64,000 bases of DNA, taken from contig OZ245729.1 in assembly GCA_965227215.1 (NCBI GenBank), positions 2,232,001-2,296,000 of the forward strand, read 5' to 3'. Positions 52,347 through 60,576 of this stretch are shown here, piece after piece. Position numbers and translations under genes: made by a program. The stretch is from Gracilimonas sp965227215. GTDB taxonomy: Bacteria; Bacteroidota; Rhodothermia; Balneolales; Balneolaceae. A model generated the notes under the pieces. That model made no database searches and was not told the DNA's origin. It saw nothing but the letters and a program-made list of their open reading frames with translations. Positions within the stretch are counted from its first letter, which is position 1. Each line of letters opens with the position of its first letter.

Positions 52347-53094
52347 AGTCCAGTTCAATCTGCCACTCTCCGGATTTCTGCTCTTCCCACAAAATCACAT
52401 ACAACCCGCCATTGCCCCGGCGCTCGGAACCGGTAAAATACCGGCCAACTTCGAGTACGTTATTTTCAGAAATTCTCCACAGCCGTTTCTTTTCCAGATC
52501 CACCTGGTAATTCGGGTTTTCCATGTAAAAATAGCGCTCAGCAATTTCCTGACGCCCTTCTGATTTTTGACCGTTCCCAAAGTAGGTGGCATCTTCGGTA
52601 TAACTGACTTTGATGTGTGCCTCCGGATCATGTTCATTGGCAAGGTTGACCCATTTTCGACGCTCATCTGAAAGAAGTTGCTCGGTTTCATTGTCAATTT
52701 TTGTAGAACTACTTTCTATCGACAATACGACATCAATTTCCTTTAGCCAGCTTCCTTCTACCTCTCGCCAGCCGGTTAACAGCAGTAGAGAATCAGCTGA
52801 GGTGATGAGCTTGCCAACGGTTAGGTATCTAAACTTATCGTGCTGAAAGGTCTGAAGGGGGATATATCGCTGAAGGTTTTGGATCTCTTCCTTTTTAAAA
52901 ATCTGCATCAGGCTTTCAGCATCACCGGTCTTTATTTTCGAATAGATAAGGCTCCGGTCAGCCCAATAAAATCCGGATGTTGAGTCGCCCATTTTGATAG
53001 CATCGACCCATTCTTGTTGAATAGATTGAAGGTCGGGCTGGGCTTGCGCTGTAGTTCCTGCCAATAAAAAGAATAGAAGGAGAGCTTTTTTCAT
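52336..53094 (-). CDS. Exported protein of unknown function (NTF2-like fold possible)
   Basis: A 252-aa exported protein with a signal peptide (MKKALLLFFLLAGTTAQAQ). I take the ATG at 53092-53094; a GTG directly before it would add one residue. Two alpha+beta halves (about residues 20-125 and 135-252) each look like NTF2/SnoaL-type or DUF4440-like domains: QQEWVDAIKMGDSTSGFYWA in the first, SYTEDATYFGNGQKSEGRQE in the second. The pattern is that of ketosteroid-isomerase-like proteins, which are often functionally undefined. The 3' end overlaps the AlkC-like gene by 11 nt. Confidence 0.65.
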   Translation of the reverse strand: MKKALLLFFLLAGTTAQAQPDLQSIQQEWVDAIKMGDSTSGFYWADRSLIYSKIKTGDAESLMQIFKKEEIQNLQRYIPLQTFQHDKFRYLTVGKLITSADSLLLLTGWREVEGSWLKEIDVVLSIESSSTKIDNETEQLLSDERRKWVNLANEHDPEAHIKVSYTEDATYFGNGQKSEGRQEIAERYFYMENPNYQVDLEKKRLWRISENNVLEVGRYFTGSERRGNGGLYVILWEEQKSGEWQIELDFNF

Positions 53095-53187
53095 CACGAA
53101 AAAGGTTGATTATACTATCTGATTAGTATAGTTACCCGCATTCTAAATACCAAATGACTTTAATCTGTTAGAAAACATCTATTCAGA

Positions 53188-53925
53188 CTAACTACAATGA
53201 TCCTGCAGCAGCTGTTCGGCTGATTTACTCCCCAGTTGTTTTGCCGTGGTGAAATTAGAACAGGCATTGTCGCTTTCATTCAAATTCAGGTAGGTTTTGC
53301 CTCTGTTTATGAAAACATCTGTATTGCCGGAATCTAATTGTGTAGAAAAGTTATAATCGGAAATGGCCTCTCTGTAATTACCCAGGCTGTCGTTGGCTTG
53401 CGCCCGCATGTAAAATGACTGGGAAAGGGTTGAATCAAGTCCGATAGCATACGAGAGTGTATTGATGGCCCCCTGAAAATCACCGCTCTCAAATTTGGCT
53501 TTTCCCAAAAAGAAAAACCCTCCGGGATTGGTAGGTGCTATGGTAACCAGTTTCTCATAATCACGGATAGCACCGTCATAATCATAGGAGTATAGTTTGG
53601 CTTCTCCCCGTAAAGCAAATCCATAGGGATTGTTGGGGTCGGCTTCAATGGCATTATCCAACAGGGGAATCGCCTCCTGAAAGTTTTGCACATGATAGGC
53701 TGCGCTGTCTTCAGGGAAACTTCGCGTTTTGGTCAGGCTTAACCCGATGTAAGCTTTGTTGTAATCATAGCCAAATTCAAGAGCTTTGGTGAAGGCGGTT
53801 TCGGCTTCCTCAAACTTATTCTTATCCAACAGACGATATCCCTGACGCAAATAATTAACCCGGTCTTTCTCTTCAGCACAGCCGAAAGTTATGGTAAGCG
53901 TAAGCAGCAGTATGACTAATCTCAT
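53188..53925 (-). CDS. TPR-repeat lipoprotein
   Basis: A 245-aa lipoprotein with lipobox TITFGC (Cys16) and about six tetratricopeptide repeats from residue 25 to the end, for example KFEEAETAFTKALEFGYDYN, GDFQGAINTLSYAIGLDSTL and GNYREAISDYNFSTQLDSGN. TPR domains are protein-interaction scaffolds. The partner is not evident. It is on the same strand as mnmE and upstream genes but separated by 90 nt or more, so co-transcription is uncertain. Confidence 0.85.
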   Translation of the reverse strand: MRLVILLLTLTITFGCAEEKDRVNYLRQGYRLLDKNKFEEAETAFTKALEFGYDYNKAYIGLSLTKTRSFPEDSAAYHVQNFQEAIPLLDNAIEADPNNPYGFALRGEAKLYSYDYDGAIRDYEKLVTIAPTNPGGFFFLGKAKFESGDFQGAINTLSYAIGLDSTLSQSFYMRAQANDSLGNYREAISDYNFSTQLDSGNTDVFINRGKTYLNLNESDNACSNFTTAKQLGSKSAEQLLQDHCS

Positions 53926-54065
53926 GATCTAAAATTGAATGGATGAACAGTGGGTGAACATACGGAATACCTGAAAGGATGGATGTTAGAATGGGTTTAT
54001 GTACTTATTCTGGTTGAGCCGTTTTCTTGTTTTAAGTACTACGGTGAAGCAGAGCTTCAATAAAG

Positions 54066-54090
54066 CGTTCCGCAGCATAGCGGCGGAACG
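54066..54090 (-). terminator. Hairpin after mnmE
   Basis: CGTTCCGC (54066-54073) pairs with GCGGAACG (54083-54090), 12 nt past the mnmE stop. Only a short CTTTATTG tract follows on the minus strand, so termination is plausible but not certain. Confidence 0.5.
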
Positions 54091-54102
54091 AGAGCTAAAA
54101 AG

Positions 54103-55476
54103 TTATTTTCCAATGCAAAAGCGTGAGAAGATCGAATCCAGTACGTCTTCATTGGTGATTTCTCCGGTGATGGTTCCCAGTTCTTTCAAGGCCGCCCTTA
54201 AATCAATGGAGAGAAAATCTCCGGTCATGCCCTGATCCAATGCTCGTAATGCCGACTGCACATGATCTTTGGTTTTTTGAAGGGCATCACGGTGACGTGT
54301 GGAGGTGACCAGCAGGCTGGAGGCATCATAATGCTTGTTTTCCAATGCCCGGTCCTTAAGCAACTGCTTCAGGTCTTTGATGCGCTCTCCCTCCAGGGCC
54401 GAAATCTTTAAATCGAATTCGGTACGCCATTCTTCATCGGTTTCAATATCGGCTTTGGTACCGATGAGGATAAAGGGAGTGCCTTTGGCACGGGACTGAA
54501 AATCGGCTATTTCTTTCCGCTCAGCTTCAGAAAATGGCTGGGATAAATCCTTCAGATAAATAACCAAGTCTGCTTGTTCAAAAGCTTTCTGGGAACGTTT
54601 TACTCCTTCGGCCTCCACAATATCTTCGGTCTCCCGGAGTCCGGCTGTGTCAATGAGTTTGAACAGCAATCCATCATAACTCCAGTCGGCATCGATGGTA
54701 TCACGGGTGGTTCCGGCTATTTCGGTTACAATAGCACGATCACTTCCCACAAGGGTATTCAGTAAGGTGGATTTTCCGGCATTGGGCCGGCCAATGAGCA
54801 CCGTTTTAACTCCGTCTTTTACTAACCGTCCGGTTTCATAGGTTTCCAGCAGTTCTTTGATTTCTGCATCTAAATCTTCCAACAGCTTTTGCAGCTGTTC
54901 CTTGTTGGCGAACTCCACATCTTCTTCAATAAAATCGAGCTCCAGTTCCACCATGGCGGTGGCATCGATAATCTGCTGCCGGAAACTTTTGATGTGTTCG
55001 CCTAACCGCCCTTCTAATTGCTGGTGGGCGGCATCCACCGCTTTGGAGCTTTTGGCATGAATGAGATCGGCAACGGCTTCAGCCTGATCCAGGTCCAGCT
55101 TTCCGTTAAGAAATGCACGTTGGGTAAACTCTCCCGGTTCGGCCGACTTCACCCCGAGAGCCAGGATGGTTTCCAGTACAGATTGAGTAACAAGCACCCC
55201 ACCATGGCAGGATATTTCCACCGTTTCTTCACCGGTGTATGATTTTGGGGAATGAAATAAAGTCACCAATACCTCATCAACCGGCAGTCCTTTAGTGCTC
55301 ATAATTTTGCCAAAGTGAACGGTGTGAGAGTCCTGATTCGTTAAGTCTTTGCCTTTGAAGGCTTTATTGACCAATGCAATTGAGCCTTTTCCGGAAACTC
55401 TGATTACGGCAATTCCGCCTTCACCAACCGGTGTAGCTATAGCGGCGATAGGTGGTTTTTCTGTAATTTCATTCAT
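54103..55476 (-). CDS. mnmE: tRNA modification GTPase MnmE
   Basis: With MnmG, installs the 5-carboxymethylaminomethyl group on U34 of certain tRNAs. The 457-aa length is normal. An N-terminal folate-binding domain (about residues 1-120, AAIATPVGEGGIAVIRVSG, FHSPKSYTGEETVEISCHGG) is followed by a helical domain into which the GTPase domain is inserted. The GTPase domain shows GRPNAGKSTLLN (about 227-238), AGTTRDT, DTAG (about 273-276) and GTKAD. The protein ends in the conserved C-terminal CIGK, whose cysteine is required. Start MNEITEKPP fits relatives. Confidence 0.97.
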   Translation of the reverse strand: MNEITEKPPIAAIATPVGEGGIAVIRVSGKGSIALVNKAFKGKDLTNQDSHTVHFGKIMSTKGLPVDEVLVTLFHSPKSYTGEETVEISCHGGVLVTQSVLETILALGVKSAEPGEFTQRAFLNGKLDLDQAEAVADLIHAKSSKAVDAAHQQLEGRLGEHIKSFRQQIIDATAMVELELDFIEEDVEFANKEQLQKLLEDLDAEIKELLETYETGRLVKDGVKTVLIGRPNAGKSTLLNTLVGSDRAIVTEIAGTTRDTIDADWSYDGLLFKLIDTAGLRETEDIVEAEGVKRSQKAFEQADLVIYLKDLSQPFSEAERKEIADFQSRAKGTPFILIGTKADIETDEEWRTEFDLKISALEGERIKDLKQLLKDRALENKHYDASSLLVTSTRHRDALQKTKDHVQSALRALDQGMTGDFLSIDLRAALKELGTITGEITNEDVLDSIFSRFCIGK

Positions 55477-55510
55477 ATTTAAAGATATTCATCTGCACAA
55501 AAATAATTCT

Positions 55511-56260
55511 ATGAAATATACGCATCTCATCACAGCCTTTTGTTTTGTTCTGTTTTCTAATCATGCAATTGCCCAGGAGAGCTATACACCCGACAGGCCG
55601 GGTATTGGGAATGGTTCTTATGTGTTATCCTTAAATAGTTTTAGCGTTGAAACCGGGGCAAGCGTAAGGCATACTGACTTTGGTATTCAAGTAGACCTGG
55701 GTCAATTGCTTCTGCGATACGGAGTCTTAAAGAATGTAGAACTACGAGCTCTTTTGAATTCCTATTCTCTGACGAAATTTGACATCGGACCGAGAACGCC
55801 GGAGGGATTTCAAAATGTAGGTTTTGGAGCAAAGTATAATGTCGGGACTTTGATTGATGGCAGATGGAAAAATGCGATAAGCGCAGAAGTAAGTTTTCCG
55901 GTGGGGAATTTTACTTACGCTTCTGATAAAGTGATCCCATCTGTAACCTACTTAGCAGATTATAAGTTAACAGATAGATGGAGGTTCTCATCAAACATTG
56001 GTTATAGTTATGGTGTCGAAAATCGTAAGGATGTTTTCTTAGTAACTGCAACCCCAAATTTTACAATTAAAAGCTATGAAAATGCAACCATCTATTTTGG
56101 CTATGCGGGTATTTACGATGGGAATACCTACAACCAGCATTTCATTGAATTTGGTGGGGCGATAGATTTAGGGTCCAATGTACATATGGACATAAATACC
56201 GGATACGAAGCAGATAAGGTAGCCCTTTTTTGGGGGCTGGGTTTCTCAGTAGGGTTTTAG
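55511..56260 (+). CDS. Outer-membrane beta-barrel (MetA-pathway transporter-like)
   Basis: A 249-aa exported protein from the ATG at 55511 (MKYTHLITAFCFV...), which opens with a signal peptide ending IAQES; the open frame upstream, back to 55349, is antisense to mnmE. The mature protein alternates polar and hydrophobic residues over its length and ends in GFSVGF, a C-terminal aromatic as in outer-membrane barrels. The segment YTPDRPGIGNGSYVLS is shared with the next gene, a close paralogue. Such barrels are annotated as transporters of the phenol-degradation (MetA) type. Substrate is unknown. Confidence 0.75.
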   Translation: MKYTHLITAFCFVLFSNHAIAQESYTPDRPGIGNGSYVLSLNSFSVETGASVRHTDFGIQVDLGQLLLRYGVLKNVELRALLNSYSLTKFDIGPRTPEGFQNVGFGAKYNVGTLIDGRWKNAISAEVSFPVGNFTYASDKVIPSVTYLADYKLTDRWRFSSNIGYSYGVENRKDVFLVTATPNFTIKSYENATIYFGYAGIYDGNTYNQHFIEFGGAIDLGSNVHMDINTGYEADKVALFWGLGFSVGF

Positions 56261-56324
56261 GCAAGTTGTAGATTAACTCAGTATTCATTCATCTTTTTAT
56301 CGAAAACCAGAACTCATCAAAAAC

Positions 56325-57086
56325 ATGAAACATCTACTCATATTACTTTTTTCTTCTTTTTTAATTTCAAGCGTTGCGTTAGCTCAGGAAAATTATACTC
56401 CCGACCGCCCCGGTATTGGTAATGGTTCCTATGTAGTGGAAGCCGGAGTGTTTGGCCTGGAAACGGGCGTTCAGCTCTCAACCGGAAATACAGTGAATCA
56501 GTTTGATATCGGGCAAATGCTGTTACGATTTGGGGTGATAGAGAAACTTGAATTGAGGGCGCTTTTGAATTCCTACTCCACTCAATATTTTGACCAAACT
56601 GATGCCGTGAATTCGGGTTTTCAGGATTTGGGCCTTGCAGCAAAGTATGAGCTATATGAAACCGAAAATGGACAAACCAGAGTTTCCACGATAGGGAAGA
56701 TCAGCGTTCCGGTTGGGGCATCAGCATTCAGTAATAATGAGATAGTTCCAACGCTGTTTTTGGTGGGTGATCAATCTCTGACAAATAACCTGAGTCTATC
56801 TTCAAATCTGGGATATACGTTCGGTGTAGGAGATCTGAGCGATAATTGGTTATTTACTCTGACGCCGGGATTCAGCTTTCCGGGGCAACAAAATTTAAGC
56901 GCCTATGCAGGATATGCCGGAATCTATGATGGAAATAACATCAATCTGCATTACATAGAAGCCGGGGTAGCTTTGGTTGTAAATAAAGGAGCTCAGTTGG
57001 ATTTAAACGCAGGTTTTGAATTAGAGCAAGAGTCGTTTTTTATCGGGATTGGTTTTGCTCAGGGATTTTCAACGGCACGTAGATAA
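56325..57086 (+). CDS. Outer-membrane beta-barrel, tandem paralogue
   Basis: A 253-aa paralogue of the preceding gene. It has a signal peptide (ending ALAQE), the shared YTPDRPGIGNGSYVVEAG opening, FDIGQMLLRFGVIEKLELRA, SVPVG and YAGYAGIYDGN motifs, and a barrel-like end GIGFAQGFSTARR. Aligning by eye, the two proteins match over their whole length, so a tandem duplication is likely. The glycerol kinase gene begins 17 nt after it, suggesting co-transcription and possibly a glycerol- or fatty-acid-related substrate, but this is only inferred from spacing. Confidence 0.75.
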   Translation: MKHLLILLFSSFLISSVALAQENYTPDRPGIGNGSYVVEAGVFGLETGVQLSTGNTVNQFDIGQMLLRFGVIEKLELRALLNSYSTQYFDQTDAVNSGFQDLGLAAKYELYETENGQTRVSTIGKISVPVGASAFSNNEIVPTLFLVGDQSLTNNLSLSSNLGYTFGVGDLSDNWLFTLTPGFSFPGQQNLSAYAGYAGIYDGNNINLHYIEAGVALVVNKGAQLDLNAGFELEQESFFIGIGFAQGFSTARR

Positions 57087-57103
57087 TTAAAATCATCATC
57101 GCT

Positions 57104-58603
57104 ATGGAGCAATTTATATTAGCATTGGATCAGGGTACCACCAGCTCAAGGGCCATGCTCTTGAACAAAAAAGGAGAGATTGTTTCTGTAGCTCAAAAAG
57201 AGTTCAGGCAGATCTATCCTGAACCGGGTTGGGTTGAGCACGACGCTCAGGAAATATGGTCAACACAGGCAGGGGTTGCTGCAGAAGCGGTGGCTTCAGC
57301 GGGGGTAAACGGGAAAGCCATTGCTGGAATCGGGATCACCAATCAGCGGGAAACAACGGTGGTTTGGGAGCGCGAAAGCGGTAAACCAATCTACAATGCT
57401 ATTGTGTGGCAGGATCGCCGCACTTCCGACTACTGCGACAGCCTGATTGAAGCCGGCTATGCTGATATGATTCAGGACAAAACCGGGTTGGTGGTCGATT
57501 CCTATTTCTCCGGAACCAAGATTAAGTGGGTTCTGGAAAACGTAGAAGGAGCGCGTGAGAAAGCAGAGAAAGGGGAACTCACATTTGGGACTATCGATAG
57601 CTGGCTGATATGGAATTTTACTCAGGGAGGGTTGCATATCACCGATGTTTCCAACGCCTCCAGAACCATGCTGTTCAATATTCATTCAATGAAATGGGAT
57701 GATGAATTGCTCGATCTTATAGGTATTCCCAAAAGTATGCTGCCGAATGTGAGGCAATCAAGTGAAGTGTATGGAGAGACCAAAGCCAGTCTTTTTTCTG
57801 ATACCATTCCAATTGCAGGTATAGCGGGCGACCAGCAGGCGGCGTTGTTCGGCCAAATGTGTACGGAGCCGGGGATGGTTAAAAACACATACGGAACAGG
57901 TTGTTTTATGCTGATGAATGTGGGGGATGAACCGGTGAAGTCAGAGAATAACCTGCTTACAACAGTGGCCTGGAAAGTGAACGGCCAAACCCAATATGCG
58001 CTCGAAGGCTCGGTATTTATTGGGGGAGCGGTGGTGCAATGGCTTCGGGATGAGCTGGGAATTATACAGGAATCCAAAGATATTGAGTACCTGGCGAATA
58101 AAGTTGAGGACTCCGGCGGCGTGTACCTGGTGCCCGCTTTTGCCGGATTGGGAGCTCCATACTGGAAACAACATGCACGGGGTATGATGGTGGGGATGAC
58201 CCGCGGTACCAACCGATCTCACCTGGCAAGGGCTGCTCAGGATGCCATTGCCTATCAGGTGCTGGATTTACTGAATGCAATGAAAGCGGATTCCGGTATT
58301 GAAGTCAAAGAATTGCGGGTTGACGGTGGAGCTACTGCCAATGATACCCTGATGCAGTTTCAAAGCGACCTGATTGAAGGGGTTCCTGTTACCCGACCGA
58401 AAGTGACCGAAACAACAGCTTTAGGTGCGGCCTATCTTGCAGGACTGGCAACAGGGTTTTGGGAGGATATTGAACAGATCAGGAAGTTATGGAAAGTGGA
58501 CCAGGAGTTTAACCGACGTAAAGACCCTGAAGAAATAGAAAAGCTGATTCAAGGCTGGAAGCGAGCTGTGAAAGCTGCTATTACCTGGGCCGATGATAGG
58601 TAA
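57104..58603 (+). CDS. glpK: Glycerol kinase
   Basis: Phosphorylates glycerol to sn-glycerol 3-phosphate in the cytoplasm. The 499-aa length is normal for the FGGY family. Motifs include LALDQGTTSSRAMLLNKKGE (about residues 5-24), GIGITNQRETTVVWERESG (about 75-93), GIAGDQQAALFGQMC and the ADP-binding KELRVDGGATANDTLMQFQS near 404-423. No glpF or glpD is nearby; the two barrel genes lie just upstream. Terminated by the strong hairpin at 58607-58640. Confidence 0.96.
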   Translation: MEQFILALDQGTTSSRAMLLNKKGEIVSVAQKEFRQIYPEPGWVEHDAQEIWSTQAGVAAEAVASAGVNGKAIAGIGITNQRETTVVWERESGKPIYNAIVWQDRRTSDYCDSLIEAGYADMIQDKTGLVVDSYFSGTKIKWVLENVEGAREKAEKGELTFGTIDSWLIWNFTQGGLHITDVSNASRTMLFNIHSMKWDDELLDLIGIPKSMLPNVRQSSEVYGETKASLFSDTIPIAGIAGDQQAALFGQMCTEPGMVKNTYGTGCFMLMNVGDEPVKSENNLLTTVAWKVNGQTQYALEGSVFIGGAVVQWLRDELGIIQESKDIEYLANKVEDSGGVYLVPAFAGLGAPYWKQHARGMMVGMTRGTNRSHLARAAQDAIAYQVLDLLNAMKADSGIEVKELRVDGGATANDTLMQFQSDLIEGVPVTRPKVTETTALGAAYLAGLATGFWEDIEQIRKLWKVDQEFNRRKDPEEIEKLIQGWKRAVKAAITWADDR

Positions 58604-58606
58604 AAT

Positions 58607-58640
58607 AAAAAAGGCTTCCCCCAACTGAAGAAGCCTTTTT
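58607..58640. terminator. Bidirectional terminator between glpK and the peptide transporter
   Basis: AAAAAGGCTTC (58608-58618) pairs with GAAGCCTTTTT (58630-58640) over 11 bp with an 11-nt loop. With A runs on one side and T runs on the other, it can stop transcription from both convergent genes. Confidence 0.9.
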
Positions 58641-58663
58641 GAACAACGTTGTGTTGTCAGATT

Positions 58664-60343
58664 CTACTCTATATCTCCCATCAGTTTTCGAACCGGTGGT
58701 GCTGCAAGCAGGGCGATGATACCACCACCACCTACAATCAGTGCTACCATCTGAAAGAGACCGGATGGAGCCAGGTTCTCTAACTGTCCCGCAACAAGGC
58801 CGGCCATCAGGTTACCAAGAGCGGTAGCCACAAACCAAATTCCCATCATTTGGGATACACGGTTCTTAGGAGCCAGCTTAGTCATAGAAGATAGCCCAAC
58901 CGGAGACAGGCAAAGTTCACCAACAGTATGCAGGAAGTAGGTTACAATTAACCATGCCGGAGATACCAAGCTGGTTGATGATGCATTCGCTGATCCCCAG
59001 GAAAGCACAAAGAAACCGGCAGCAAGGCCTAATAAACCCAGCCCGAATTTAACCGGGATAGATGGGTTAGCATTTCTGGAAGCCAGCCAGGTCCAGAGCA
59101 TCCCGAAAATAGGGGCGAAAATTACTATAAATGTTGGGTTAATCAGCTGAAGGGTACTGGCCGGGATAATCCATCCATTGCCAATTTGCGTGAATAACCA
59201 GTAGAAGAAAGTAAGCAACCCAACGCTTGAAACGGCAACGGCCACTTTTGCCATTACCCAAAGGTCTTCACGCTTAAAAGTTCTGAAAGCATACCAGCCA
59301 ATAGGAACGGCAAGGATAAGAGTGAGAATGAGTGCTCCCATTCCACCAAGAAATTCACTCGGGCCGGCCGCACGATCGGTTAAGTCGGCAGCAAAAAGAT
59401 TAAGGGAAGAACCGGCTTGCTCGAAACCACTCCAAAATAAAGCAGCCAGAATAAACAGCCAGAATATAACGCCTAATCTCTTCTTTTCCTGTTGAGTGTG
59501 CCCGCCAAAGAAAATGATGTAGACAAAGAAAATGAGCGTAATGATTACAGCTACAATACCCAGATTCTGAGCAAGAGCTTCAAGGGCTACATTGATGGCT
59601 CCCGAACTTTGCAGGAATCCAAAGATTACAACAGCAGCTGCAAGGAAAGAAGATATTCCGTAAAAGAGCTTACTGCGTTTTTTGATCTCCTCATCGGTAA
59701 AGCTTTCATCGAGGTCGCCGGCGCCTTCCAGATATTTGTCGCCTACTTTATAAGAAATCAGTCCTAATAACATTCCAAAACCGGCCAAAGAAAATCCATA
59801 GTGCCAGTTATAGCCTTCACCAAGAAGTCCGCAAAGCAGGGGACCTAATATGGCACCAAAGTTAATACCCATATAGAAAATGGAGAAACCGGCATCACGT
59901 CGTGCTCCGCCTTCGGGATATAAATCACCTACCATAGAACTCACATTCGGCTTCAGAAGTCCGGTTCCTACCACAATCAGTGCCAGCCCGATAAAGAAAA
60001 AGGTAGTGGTGGGCACAGCCATGCTAAAGTGACCGGCTGCAATGATACATCCACCCACAAAAACAGCTTTTTTCTGTCCCCAGATGTTGTCAGCTACCCA
60101 ACCACCCGGAAGGGAAAGTACATAAACAAAAAAGGTATAGATACCATAAATAGCGGCTGCTTCTCCAACACTGAATCCAAGTCCCGGATTGCCTCCAACG
60201 GCTTCTGCCGTCATAAAAAGGACGAGAAGAGCACGCATTCCATAGTAACTGAAGCGCTCCCATAATTCAGTGAAAAACAATGTCGATAAGCCACGCGGAT
60301 GTCCGAAAAAGTCGTTGGCGGTGGCAGGATTCCCGTTTGCCAT
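58664..60343 (-). CDS. POT-family peptide MFS transporter (PTR2-like)
   Basis: Proton-coupled di/tripeptide symporter in the inner membrane, 559 aa with about 14 helices. The POT signature is present near the N-terminus: GHPRGLSTLFFTELWERFSY (about residues 13-32) then GMRALLVLFM, with the ExxER proton-coupling motif in ELWERFSYYGMR. The second POT signature FSIFYMGINFGAILGPLLCG (about 154-173) is also clear. An extra helical insert with GGHTQQEKKRLG links the halves. It is divergent from hutH, with the palindromic region between them, suggesting joint control of peptide and histidine use. Confidence 0.93.
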   Translation of the reverse strand: MANGNPATANDFFGHPRGLSTLFFTELWERFSYYGMRALLVLFMTAEAVGGNPGLGFSVGEAAAIYGIYTFFVYVLSLPGGWVADNIWGQKKAVFVGGCIIAAGHFSMAVPTTTFFFIGLALIVVGTGLLKPNVSSMVGDLYPEGGARRDAGFSIFYMGINFGAILGPLLCGLLGEGYNWHYGFSLAGFGMLLGLISYKVGDKYLEGAGDLDESFTDEEIKKRSKLFYGISSFLAAAVVIFGFLQSSGAINVALEALAQNLGIVAVIITLIFFVYIIFFGGHTQQEKKRLGVIFWLFILAALFWSGFEQAGSSLNLFAADLTDRAAGPSEFLGGMGALILTLILAVPIGWYAFRTFKREDLWVMAKVAVAVSSVGLLTFFYWLFTQIGNGWIIPASTLQLINPTFIVIFAPIFGMLWTWLASRNANPSIPVKFGLGLLGLAAGFFVLSWGSANASSTSLVSPAWLIVTYFLHTVGELCLSPVGLSSMTKLAPKNRVSQMMGIWFVATALGNLMAGLVAGQLENLAPSGLFQMVALIVGGGGIIALLAAPPVRKLMGDIE

Positions 60344-60475
60344 AGTTTAATAAAGATTGGTTAAGGGTTCAGTAATTCCATAAAGTGCGTGATGATACCT
60401 AAAGAGCCAGTCGGTTGCAAGAATGGATTGAATTCAATGTGATATCTGCCGACTTTGAGACTCTAATTTAATATC

Positions 60476-60543
60476 TAACTTTTCCAAAGTTAGATTGGGA
60501 GAATGTTTGGAGCTATTTCTCCTTAATAACTTTGGAAAAGTTA
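60476..60543. promoter_or_regulatory. Twin 17-bp palindromes forming a long hairpin upstream of hutH
   Basis: TAACTTTTCCAAAGTTA (60476-60492) and TAACTTTGGAAAAGTTA (60527-60543) are exact reverse complements, and each is a 7-3-7 palindrome. Between them GGAGAA/TTCTCC can also pair. They could be two operator sites about 51 bp apart (five helical turns) or a structured 5' leader. Confidence 0.6.
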
Positions 60544-60576
60544 CGACGAGGAAAAAGAGAATCTAAAAAAGAAATT

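Noticed and set aside
55349..55510. Upstream extension of the first outer-membrane barrel gene
   Set aside because: It overlaps mnmE on the opposite strand, and a signal peptide starts cleanly at 55511.
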